Origin: CAYHZL01 sp964361075
Lineage (GTDB): Bacteria; Bacteroidota; Ignavibacteria; UBA10030; UBA8401
Direction: 5' to 3'
Length of the DNA: 44,981 bases
Assembly (NCBI GenBank): GCA_964361075.1
Contig: CAYHZL010000004.1
Coordinates: forward strand, 1 to 44,981
The notes beneath the pieces are model-generated. The model was not told the DNA's origin. It saw nothing but the letters and a program-made list of their open reading frames with translations, and ran no database searches. Numbering within the stretch: position 1 is the first letter of the stretch; each line of letters opens with the position of its first letter. Made by a program: the position numbers and the translations under genes. Shown piece by piece: positions 1 through 7,588 of the stretch.

Positions 1-40
1 TGCCGAAGGTGGCAACGCCATTCCCTTCGGGACAAAAAAT

Positions 41-55
41 ACGCTGAGCAGTTAC
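41..55 (+). repeat. Partial copy of a GCTGAGTAGTTAC dispersed repeat
   Basis: The bases ACGCTGAGCAGTTAC differ by one base from the right end of the palindromic element at 10482-10605. The preceding 40 bases contain a CCCTTCGGGAC motif that also recurs near the end of the window. No gene is seen in positions 1-63, which is the region downstream of yidC. Confidence 0.4.
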
Positions 56-63
56 ATAATTTT

Positions 64-1881
64 TTACTTTTGCTTTGGTAGCTGTGGTAATTTTTTTTGC
101 AGACGTTCCATCAATCCGCTTTTTTGTTTGCTCGCCGGAATTTTTTGCAATGGTGTATTATCATGATGCTTGTTGATATAATATTGTTGCGCAATACCAA
201 GAACATTAAAAACAAAGTAATACAGATTTAAACCGGATGGGAGATGATTAAAAATAATTGTCATCATAATCGGCATCATCCACACCATCTGTTTTTGTCG
301 TGGATCGGTTACTGTCATTTTTTGTTGAACGAACATTGTTATACCCATCAACAAAGTTAATCCGCTGATAAAGTTTCCGATGAACGGAACGGTGAATGGA
401 AAGCGCACCATCACATCAGGTGTTGCAAGATCGGTAATCCACCACACAAAATTTGCTTGCCGCAATTCTATAGAACCGGAGAAGAGAGAGTAGAGCGCAT
501 ATAAAATCGGAAGCTGCAACAACATTGGCAAACAACCGCCGGCAGGATTTACGCCGTAATCTTTATACAGTTTCATAATCTGCATGTTCATTGTGTTGGC
601 GTCGTTCTTGTACTTCTCCCGAATTTCTTCCATCAGCGGCTGAAGTTTTTGCATTCTCTTCATCGAGTTCATACTGCTTTTCGTCAACGGATGCAGCGCC
701 AGTTTAATGATGATGGAAAAAATAATAATGACGATTCCGTAGTTTGCAATGAATAAGTGCAAAAATTTAAAGAGTGGAATAAAAACGTAGACTGTTACCG
801 GACGAATCCACGACCAACCCAAACTCATAATTTTATCTAACGAACGGTCATAGCTTTTTATAATTGAAAAATCCAACGGACCAAGGAAGACACTGATTTT
901 TGAGATTTCTTCGTCTGTATTTTTAAATGGCATTTTCAATGCAACAGCGTATCGCTCAACGGCGCCGTTGTTTGGCGCTGCAATATGATGACCTTCCAAA
1001 TATGCGCCATTCGCTTTTTTATCATCCGAAAGAATTGCAACGGCAAAATATTTTGTGCGTGTTGCAACCCATTCTGTAACGCCGCTTGTATTTGAAGTTG
1101 GTACTTCTTCTTGTGTTGCAGCATCAACTTCGGATACTTCACCGCCGGCAAACGAAAATGCTTTTGCTTCTTTCGATTCATCAACACTATTGTCTTCTGC
1201 GTAACGCAATCCGTTTTCCCACACAATTTGATATTCATAATTGGCTATCGCATCATGCAGACCAAGAAATTTTATATCAGCATCAAAACCGTACGTTCCG
1301 TTTTTGAAGTGCAGCGACTTCACAATTTTTCCACTGCTGCCTTGCAAAACAAAGTCTATGGTTTGCTCATCGTCTTTTGAAAGAGTTATTGTATTTCCAA
1401 ACTGTGTTTGTACATCAAAAAATAAATTCCGTGTGTTGATCAATTTTCCATCGCTCGTGGTAAAGAGCAAACTAAAATCGCCTTTGCTGTAATCAACTAA
1501 TTGAACTGGAAATTTTTCAATTCTTCCGTCTTCATATTGTACGTTAGATGTATACTTTTTAAGTGTCCATTTTTTTATGATGCCGCCTTTTGTGGAAAAC
1601 TCGGCGATATAATTATCGGTTTCGATTGTGATAATTTTTTCAATACCGTTTGATGAAGCTGAAAAATATTTTCCGACAGAATCTTTTTTTGTTGTCTCTT
1701 CAACCGGTGTTGTTTTCTCGGCAACACTTTTGTTGGATGGTTGAATTACTGAATCTTTTTTGTATTGTTCTTGTGTTGTAACTGGTTTTGTGTTAGGTGA
1801 TGGTTTCGGTGCAGTCCACCACATCCACACCATAAGAACGGCGGCAATAAGAACAAAACCTAATGTTGTTTGTTTATCCAT
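64..1881 (-). CDS. yidC: Membrane protein insertase YidC
   Basis: A 605-residue inner-membrane insertase that helps Sec-dependent and Sec-independent proteins enter and fold in the membrane. The Gram-negative architecture is visible: an N-terminal membrane segment at about residues 6-23, a large periplasmic domain to about residue 355, then the conserved 60KD_IMP core with several membrane segments. The core carries the LALHPLTKSSMNSMKRMQ stretch, where a Lys stands at the place of the groove Arg of E. coli (IIIKLALHP). The C-terminal tail is basic (KKLPQLPKQK), typical of ribosome contact. It lies 15 bases downstream of yidD in the rpmH-rnpA-yidD-yidC operon. The start is ATG at 1881. The assignment is firm. 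Confidence 0.97.
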   Translation of the reverse strand: MDKQTTLGFVLIAAVLMVWMWWTAPKPSPNTKPVTTQEQYKKDSVIQPSNKSVAEKTTPVEETTKKDSVGKYFSASSNGIEKIITIETDNYIAEFSTKGGIIKKWTLKKYTSNVQYEDGRIEKFPVQLVDYSKGDFSLLFTTSDGKLINTRNLFFDVQTQFGNTITLSKDDEQTIDFVLQGSSGKIVKSLHFKNGTYGFDADIKFLGLHDAIANYEYQIVWENGLRYAEDNSVDESKEAKAFSFAGGEVSEVDAATQEEVPTSNTSGVTEWVATRTKYFAVAILSDDKKANGAYLEGHHIAAPNNGAVERYAVALKMPFKNTDEEISKISVFLGPLDFSIIKSYDRSLDKIMSLGWSWIRPVTVYVFIPLFKFLHLFIANYGIVIIIFSIIIKLALHPLTKSSMNSMKRMQKLQPLMEEIREKYKNDANTMNMQIMKLYKDYGVNPAGGCLPMLLQLPILYALYSLFSGSIELRQANFVWWITDLATPDVMVRFPFTVPFIGNFISGLTLLMGITMFVQQKMTVTDPRQKQMVWMMPIMMTIIFNHLPSGLNLYYFVFNVLGIAQQYYINKHHDNTPLQKIPASKQKSGLMERLQKKLPQLPKQK

Positions 1882-1896
1882 AATTCAAAAAAATAA

Positions 1897-2139
1897 TTAG
1901 TGATGACTGTGTGTGTGTGAATGTGATTCCGGAACAGGATCGTATCCGCCTTCATGGAATGGATGACATTTTCCGATGCGGCGCATTGTAAGCCAGATGC
2001 CTTTTATCGCTCCGTGTTTTTCTAACGCTTCAATTGAATAATGAGAACATGTCGGATAAAATCGGCATGTGTTTGCCGGAAGTAGCGGAGAGAATACTGT
2101 TTGATATGCGCGCACTAAAAAAATGAAGAAGTGTTTCAT
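1897..2139 (-). CDS. yidD: Membrane protein insertion efficiency factor YidD
   Basis: An 80-residue member of the YidD (haemolytic domain) family, an amphipathic inner-membrane-associated protein thought to assist YidC. The family pattern is complete: RAYQTVFSPLLPANTCRFYPTCSHYSIEAL broken here as a Cys-rich core at about residues 10-38, followed by KGIWLTMRRIGKCHPFHEGGYDPVP. Its ATG overlaps the rnpA stop by four bases, indicating translational coupling. The C-terminus ends in a His-rich tail (SHSHTHSHH) that is not part of the conserved core and could bind metal, though that is only inference. Confidence 0.95.
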   Translation of the reverse strand: MKHFFIFLVRAYQTVFSPLLPANTCRFYPTCSHYSIEALEKHGAIKGIWLTMRRIGKCHPFHEGGYDPVPESHSHTHSHH

Positions 2140-2558
2140 TGTTCGTCTCGTATTCGTTCAACAAGAATTTGCGCAAGATGAATCCATTCTGTTTCAATGG
2201 TGTGCAATTGTACTGCCGGACGATCTTTTACAATATTCTTGCGGTAGATTACGACAATATTTACATCTGTATCGCCGCTCTGCACAGCAACAAACAACTC
2301 TTGGTTTTTCCTAAATGCTTCTCGAAGCAAACGCTTTATTCTGTTTCGATGAACGGCGAGTGGAATGTTTTTCTTTGGAACGGAAAAACCAATGCGCAGG
2401 CGGGGTAATTTTTGTGATTCGTTTCTCTGTGCGTCGCGGCGAACCGTTTTATAAAAACATCGTAACGATTCGCTTTGCAGCAACTGTCCATTTTTTATAA
2501 CATCTGAAAAAGTTTGATAACCACGAAGAATAAAATTTTTGGGAAGCGTACGGTGCAT
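2136..2558 (-). CDS. rnpA: Ribonuclease P protein component RnpA
   Basis: A 140-residue basic protein subunit of RNase P, which binds the catalytic RNA and helps mature the 5' ends of tRNAs. The RNR signature is present at residues 71-80 (RNRIKRLLRE), preceded by the LRIGFSVPKKN strand typical of the family. It sits between rpmH and yidD in the usual order. The last four bases overlap the yidD start. The start ATG at 2558 gives a normal length for the family (about 110-140). Confidence 0.95.
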   Translation of the reverse strand: MHRTLPKNFILRGYQTFSDVIKNGQLLQSESLRCFYKTVRRDAQRNESQKLPRLRIGFSVPKKNIPLAVHRNRIKRLLREAFRKNQELFVAVQSGDTDVNIVVIYRKNIVKDRPAVQLHTIETEWIHLAQILVERIRDEQ

Positions 2559-2604
2559 GATCGTTCACACAATAAAAGTAACCATGCTTAAGGACAACAA
2601 CTGA

Positions 2605-2625
2605 AAGTAAGACGTCGTCTTACTT
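2605..2625. repeat. 21-bp palindrome at the rpmH stop codon
   Basis: AAGTAAGACG and CGTCTTACTT form perfect 10-base arms around a single T. The right arm includes the rpmH stop codon. It could act as a transcript-end or processing hairpin between rpmH and rnpA, but there is no U-tract, so its function is unclear. Confidence 0.5.
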
Positions 2626-2766
2626 CTCGTCGCTCACCGTTAATTTATGACGTCCTTTTGCACGGCGCCGGTTTAAAACTTTGCGTCCATTTTTTGTAGA
2701 CATTCTCTCACGAAAGCCATGTGTGTTTTTTCGTTTTCTTTTGTGAGGTTGAAATGTTCTTTTCAT
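2620..2766 (-). CDS. rpmH: 50S ribosomal protein L34
   Basis: A 48-residue, very basic protein of the large ribosomal subunit, read from the minus strand with ATG at 2764-2766 and TAA at 2620-2622. The translation begins MKRTFQPHKRKRKNTHGF and continues with RERMSTKNGRKVLNRRRAKGR, which is the near-invariant L34 sequence. It is the first gene of the rpmH-rnpA-yidD-yidC cluster. The GGAGATTGCGAATT stretch upstream (2768-2781 in reverse) supplies a ribosome binding site. Too short for many ORF callers, but the assignment is certain. Confidence 0.97.
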   Translation of the reverse strand: MKRTFQPHKRKRKNTHGFRERMSTKNGRKVLNRRRAKGRHKLTVSDEK

Positions 2767-2829
2767 AATTCGCAATCTCCTAAAATAAAAAAGGGTTGTC
2801 GTCCGACAATCCTTTAGTTGATGATAACA

Positions 2830-3188
2830 AAATAAAAAAATTACGCCCGAGAAACAAGATTTATTTGTTTTTCTAATTTTTTTCTTGACCTATAAATTAT
2901 TCAAGCTATATTATTATAGCAACAGTCGCAAAAAACTGTTGTTGAAAAAATGTGAATAAGTTTTTCTTGTAAATTATTGTTTACAAGCCGTTGCAACAAT
3001 ACTGTTTTTGATATGTTAATAACTGTTGATAACTCGTTGAAAAAAATCTTATTGGTTTGTTTTACAACAGGTTATAGCTTTTTTTTAATGTTTACAATTC
3101 TTTGTTCTGATTAAAGTATAAATATTATTTTTTTGTTGTTGTGGATAACTTTGTTAATAACTAATTGTTTGACTGTTGAAAATTTATT
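2830..3188. other. Putative replication origin (oriC), rpmH-dnaA intergenic region
   Basis: This gene-free, AT-rich stretch separates the leftward rpmH cluster from the rightward dnaA cluster, the usual oriC position. DnaA-box-like 9-mers on the plus strand are TGTGAATAA (2951-2959), TGTTAATAA (3014-3022), TGTTGATAA (3024-3032), TGTGGATAA (3140-3148, matching the E. coli consensus) and TGTTAATAA (3152-3160). The last pair lies about 30 bases before the dnaA start and could also mediate autoregulation. Runs of A/T at 2870-2935 and 3070-3135 are candidate unwinding elements. Gene orientation on both sides diverges from here. Confidence 0.8.
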
Positions 3189-4610
3189 ATGACTATTGAA
3201 ACAGATATTAAGCCCGCCGAAAAAATTTGGGAAGAGTTTCTCGTTGTCGTTAAAGCTGAAGTAAACCTACAGAGTTTTAAAACTTGGTTCGAACCTATTA
3301 AACCAGTCAAATTTGAAAACAACGAGTTGGTTGTTCAGGTTACAAGCCATTTTTTTTGGGAATGGTTGGAAGAGCATTATTACTCGCTTATTCATTCTAC
3401 TCTTGATAAAATTATTGGTGCCGGTGCTAAGTTTACATATATACTTTCTTCCGATGATGCAGAAGAAAGTATGATGCCTTTTCAGGCTCCTGTGCAAAGC
3501 GTTCCGGCAACAGAAAAGAATATTGTGTACAGCAATATTTCTCTTGCTGTAAATTCTGTAGAACCGATGGCGTATCAAAAAACATTTTTGAATCAACGAT
3601 ACACGTTTGCAAATTATATTAAGGGTGAGAGCAATCAGTTGGCGCGGGCAGCAGCAAACGCTGTTTCTAACGATCCTGGCGGCACATCCTTTAATCCTTT
3701 GGTTATTTATGGTGGTACGGGTCTTGGAAAGACACACCTCATTCAGGCTATTGGTAATGCAGCTATTGAAAGCGGAAAAGCAAAGCGCGTGATGTATGTT
3801 TCAAGCGAACGCTTTACAAATGAATTTATTGATGCTATTCATAACAATAAAGCGAACGACTTTACAAGCTATTACCGAAGTATGGATATTCTTATTGTTG
3901 ATGATATTCAATTCTTCTCCGGAAAAGAAAGTACGCAGGATAGTTTCTTCCACACCTTTAACACTCTTCACCAACTTGGAAAACAAATTGTTCTTTCTTC
4001 TGATAGACCGCCGAAAGATTTACGAGGATTGGATGATAGGTTAATTTCTCGTTTTCAATGGGGATTAACGGCTGATATTCAGCCGCCCGATTTAGAAACG
4101 CGAACAGCTATTCTGCGCAAACGTTGTGAAGATGACAATGTTTCCATTCCTCCTGATGTTATTGATTTTGTTGCTGCAAACGTTACTTCCAACGTGAGAG
4201 AACTTGAAGGATGTTACACCCGCATTCTCTTTGAATCTACTTTTGGCGGAAAAGAAATTAACACCGATCTGGCTCGGCATGTATTACGCTCTATAGTAAG
4301 TGAAGTAAAGTCTCCGCTTACTGTTGAAGAAATTCAGCGCATTGTCGGCGAATTTTTTAATTTACCCGTGGATATTTTGCGGGCAAAAACTCGTAAACAA
4401 GAAGTGGTGGGCGCAAGACAAATAGCAATGTATTTAGCAAAAGAATTAACCAATTGTTCATTAAAAACTATTGGTTTGCATTTCGGAGGAAGAGATCATA
4501 GCACGGTTATTCATGCCTATCAAACCGTAGAAGATCAAGTACGATTGGATTCAAAATTTAAAACGAGTGTTGATCAAATTCGGAAAAAAATAGAATTAAC
4601 GGCAAGATAA
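3189..4610 (+). CDS. dnaA: Chromosomal replication initiator protein DnaA
   Basis: A 473-residue AAA+ ATPase that binds DnaA boxes and opens oriC. Visible in order: N-terminal oligomerisation/helicase-interaction domain I (about residues 10-85), a short linker, the ATPase core with Walker A GGTGLGKTH at 175-183 and Walker B LIVDDIQ at 235-241, the SSDRPPKDL sensor region, and the C-terminal DNA-binding domain with the DnaA signature GGRDHSTVIHA at 433-443. Length is normal. The gene begins just after a pair of DnaA-box-like sites, consistent with self-regulation. It is followed by a second AT-rich gap before dnaN. Confidence 0.98.
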   Translation: MTIETDIKPAEKIWEEFLVVVKAEVNLQSFKTWFEPIKPVKFENNELVVQVTSHFFWEWLEEHYYSLIHSTLDKIIGAGAKFTYILSSDDAEESMMPFQAPVQSVPATEKNIVYSNISLAVNSVEPMAYQKTFLNQRYTFANYIKGESNQLARAAANAVSNDPGGTSFNPLVIYGGTGLGKTHLIQAIGNAAIESGKAKRVMYVSSERFTNEFIDAIHNNKANDFTSYYRSMDILIVDDIQFFSGKESTQDSFFHTFNTLHQLGKQIVLSSDRPPKDLRGLDDRLISRFQWGLTADIQPPDLETRTAILRKRCEDDNVSIPPDVIDFVAANVTSNVRELEGCYTRILFESTFGGKEINTDLARHVLRSIVSEVKSPLTVEEIQRIVGEFFNLPVDILRAKTRKQEVVGARQIAMYLAKELTNCSLKTIGLHFGGRDHSTVIHAYQTVEDQVRLDSKFKTSVDQIRKKIELTAR

Positions 4611-4979
4611 AAAAAAAGAGAAATTTATTTATTAACATTTCTCTGTTGGTAACCTGTTGTTGTGTGTTAAGAGATTGTATATAATTTTATTTATAGAACA
4701 ATAAAAAAAATTATATTGGTGTGGTTGTTAAGAATGTGCTTGTTATTAACAAATGATACACTTATAAAAATATTATTTAACCATATAAAAGGATTGTTTA
4801 TAGTATTTATTAACATATCAACACCATTATTATTATAATTATTTTTTTAAAATATATTTATTAATAAAACTATAAATAATTTCAGCACAAACAATTATCG
4901 TCTGCATAGTTTTTGAGTTTAGACCTAATTTTTGTATATTATACTATCGAAAAATAATTCACATCAAAAGGAGAATGCT
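4611..4979. other. AT-rich dnaA-dnaN spacer with DnaA-box-like sites
   Basis: A 369-base region without a gene. It holds three copies of TTATTAACA at 4629-4637, 4743-4751 and 4807-4815; this is the reverse complement of the TGTTAATAA 9-mer found twice upstream of dnaA. The sequence from 4800 to 4875 is almost purely A/T. It could be a second part of a bipartite origin or a DnaA-responsive control region for dnaN. Confidence 0.6.
4617..4644. terminator. Possible hairpin after dnaA
   Basis: AGAGAAAT at 4617-4624 and ATTTCTCT at 4637-4644 form an 8-bp stem just after the dnaA stop. There is a run of A before it but no U-tract after it, so it would work as a rho-independent terminator only weakly, or in the opposite direction. 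Confidence 0.35.
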
Positions 4980-6095
4980 ATGAAGTTTTCAGTAAAAAGC
5001 AGCGATTTACAAAAATCGCTTTCTAAAATAATTGGCGTAGTACCTACACGATCAACACTTCCTATTTTAGAAAATATTCTTTTTGATGTGAATAAAAATA
5101 TTTTAAAAATAACTGCCACGGATTTAGAATTATCAGTAACGGTTTCCGTTGATATTAAGGGAATACAAGATGGTATTATTGCAATACCTGCTAAAAGATT
5201 GGCAGACACAATAAAAGCATTACCGGAAACACTCGTAACATTTTCAGTTGATACAGATAATAACAAAATAAAAATGAAAACTGAAAACGGAGAATATGCA
5301 CTTACCGGTGAATCAAGTGACGAATTTCCATCCGCACCACAATTTAAAAGCAACAATGAAATTGTTTTAGAACCGGATGTTTTACAGCGGCTTATCAGTA
5401 AAACATTATTTGCAGTAAGTACAGACGAACTTCGTCCTTCAATGATGGGTATCTTGCTGCAATTTGATACATCGGATGTAAAAGCAGTTGCTACAGACGG
5501 ACACAGATTGGTTCGTATTTCCAATTCATCGTCAACGTCTTCAACATTTAAAAAAGATATTGTTATTCCTGCAAAAGCATTAGGATTGGTAGAAAAATTA
5601 TCTACTAATGAAAGCGGAAATATTTCCATCAATGAAAGCCACATTATGTTTTCATTTGGAAACACTTCATTAATTTCACGATTGATTGAAGACAAATATC
5701 CAAATTATGAAACAGTTATCCCGCTTGATAACGAAAAGAAATTGATAGTAAACAAAGAAGAATTATTTCATTCTGTTCGCAGAGTGTCGCTGTATTCAAG
5801 CTCAGCAACACATCAAATTCGTTTTAGTCTTAAGAAAAACGAATTGTCATTAACCGCAGAAGATGTTGATTTTGGAAGTGAGGCACACGAAACAATAGTG
5901 TGCGACTATACATCCGAAGAAATGGAAATAGGATTTAATTCTGCTTATGTCCTGGATATTTTGGCGCATCTCGAATATGATGAAATTGTATTTAATTTAA
6001 GCACACCAACACGTGCGGCAATTATTCATCCGGCGCATCAAAAAGAAAACGAAGATCTTTTAATGTTGGTAATGCCTGTTCGATTGAATAATTAA
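4980..6095 (+). CDS. dnaN: DNA polymerase III subunit beta (sliding clamp)
   Basis: A 371-residue ring-forming clamp that tethers DNA polymerase III and other repair and replication proteins to DNA. The start is placed at 4980 (MKFSVKSSDL) because AAGGAG precedes it by about 8 bases and the clamp family begins this way; an upstream in-frame ATG at 4932 would add 16 residues with no family match. The family landmarks RSTLPILENILF, TDLELSV and the C-terminal LVMPVRL clamp-loader contact are present. It lies between dnaA and recF, with a 20-base gap to recF. Confidence 0.97.
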   Translation: MKFSVKSSDLQKSLSKIIGVVPTRSTLPILENILFDVNKNILKITATDLELSVTVSVDIKGIQDGIIAIPAKRLADTIKALPETLVTFSVDTDNNKIKMKTENGEYALTGESSDEFPSAPQFKSNNEIVLEPDVLQRLISKTLFAVSTDELRPSMMGILLQFDTSDVKAVATDGHRLVRISNSSSTSSTFKKDIVIPAKALGLVEKLSTNESGNISINESHIMFSFGNTSLISRLIEDKYPNYETVIPLDNEKKLIVNKEELFHSVRRVSLYSSSATHQIRFSLKKNELSLTAEDVDFGSEAHETIVCDYTSEEMEIGFNSAYVLDILAHLEYDEIVFNLSTPTRAAIIHPAHQKENEDLLMLVMPVRLNN

Positions 6096-6115
6096 TTGGC
6101 AGTCAAACCAAACAG

Positions 6116-7252
6116 ATGAAAATTTCTCACGCAACACTTCGCCAATTCAGAAATCACACCGAATCTGTTTTTAATTTTGGTGAATCAATAAATGTGTTGT
6201 TGGGAGAAAACGGGCAAGGGAAAACAAATGTGTTAGAAGCGTTGTCGTTTTTATCTCTTACAAAAAGTTTTTATGCAAGTTCAGATTCGACAGTGCTTCA
6301 ACAAGGAAAAGATATTTTTGAAGTTGAGGGGAAATTTCTTTCGGATGTAAAAATATTTCACACGGTACGTGTTGCATACAGCGAACAGCAGAAACAAAAA
6401 AAGTTTTTTGTTAATACTACCGAGATAGAAAAACTTTCAAGCGTCATCGGCCAGTTTCCCATAGTGATATTATCTCCCGAAAACAATACAATAACATTTG
6501 GTTCTCCGTCTGAGCGAAGAAAATTTCTTGATATTGTTATTTCGCAATCAAGCAAGGCGTATTTGGAAGACAGTATTGAATACAAACGAATTTTACGACA
6601 GCGCAACAAAATACTTTCCGAAGCAAAAGGCAGCGATTGTTCTGCACTGATAGATCCGTGGGACGAAATGCTGGTGCGGCACGGTTCGAAAATAGTTTTA
6701 AAACGTGCCGCATTTGCAAGAGAATTTGCGCCGTATGTGTACACAGCATACTCGCTTCTTGTTCGCGAAGAAGAAAATCCGATTGTAGAATATGTTTCGC
6801 AAAGTTCAACACCTTCTTCGGCTACAATAAACAATATCACACAAGAATTTCGTAGAAAGCTAGAGCAAAAGAAAAACGATGAGCGGCGGCTGTGCACAAC
6901 ATTGGTTGGACCTCATCGAGACGATCTGATGTTTTCGCTGCACTCTTTATCGCTTCGCCAGTTTGCATCGCAAGGACAGCACAAAACATTTTTGATAGCG
7001 CTCAAAGTTGCGGAATTTTTTTACCTAAAAGAACGATGCGGTGAAATTCCAATTTTTTTATTGGACGATGTGTTTAGCGAATTAGATGAGCAGCGTTCGG
7101 AAAAATTAATAGCATTAATTAAAACACTCGGGCAAATTTTTATCACCACAACAAGCGAACATGTTTTCAACAACACGCTGCTGTGGAACAACGAATGCAG
7201 AAAATTTACCATTAAAAACGGCGCGCTTGTTTCCGATGAGGTGTATGCGTGA
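6116..7252 (+). CDS. recF: DNA replication and repair protein RecF
   Basis: A 378-residue SMC-like ATPase that works with RecO and RecR to load RecA at single-strand gaps. Walker A GENGQGKT is at residues 30-37, the ABC-like signature region reads ASQGQHKTFLIALK, and Walker B is IPIFLLDDVFSELDEQR. Length is normal. The final GTGA overlaps the GTG start of the following dciA-like gene by four bases, so the two are translationally coupled. Confidence 0.96.
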   Translation: MKISHATLRQFRNHTESVFNFGESINVLLGENGQGKTNVLEALSFLSLTKSFYASSDSTVLQQGKDIFEVEGKFLSDVKIFHTVRVAYSEQQKQKKFFVNTTEIEKLSSVIGQFPIVILSPENNTITFGSPSERRKFLDIVISQSSKAYLEDSIEYKRILRQRNKILSEAKGSDCSALIDPWDEMLVRHGSKIVLKRAAFAREFAPYVYTAYSLLVREEENPIVEYVSQSSTPSSATINNITQEFRRKLEQKKNDERRLCTTLVGPHRDDLMFSLHSLSLRQFASQGQHKTFLIALKVAEFFYLKERCGEIPIFLLDDVFSELDEQRSEKLIALIKTLGQIFITTTSEHVFNNTLLWNNECRKFTIKNGALVSDEVYA

Positions 7253-7539
7253 AAGAAAAACTTCCGCAAGAGCTTGGTACGGTATTGCGTGCGCTGATAG
7301 AGCATCTCGGAATTAAAACAAAAATTGAGCAATACAGCGCACTCGAACTGTGGCGGGAAATAGTCGGCGAGCAAATTGCGCGTGTAACAGAAATTGAACG
7401 TGTAGAAAAAAATGTGTTATATGTGCGAGTCTCAAATTCGCCATGGCGCACAGAACTTACATTTAGGAAACAAGAAATAATAAAAAAAATTCATGATCGC
7501 ATGAAGAGTGATATCATAAAAGATATCCGGTTTCGATAA
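7249..7539 (+). CDS. DUF721 / DciA-like protein
   Basis: A 96-residue protein starting with GTG inside the recF stop codon. It matches the short DUF721 family found after recF in many bacteria; some members (DciA) load or support the replicative helicase DnaB. The pattern LWREIVGEQIARVTEIERV followed by VLYVRVSNSPWRTEL is typical: a KH-like fold with the conserved W and the SPWRTEL strand. There is no ATPase motif. Context beside recF and gyrB supports a replication role; the helicase-loading function is inferred from the family. Confidence 0.85.
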   Translation: MKEKLPQELGTVLRALIEHLGIKTKIEQYSALELWREIVGEQIARVTEIERVEKNVLYVRVSNSPWRTELTFRKQEIIKKIHDRMKSDIIKDIRFR

Positions 7540-7588
7540 ACAAAAAAAATCGGTCGGATAGATATATTTTTTAATAGGAAAAAAAACA

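Noticed and set aside
4964..5695. A long antisense frame (243 codons) on dnaN
   Set aside because: It mirrors the certain dnaN gene and shows Ser/Ile-rich sequence typical of antisense translation.
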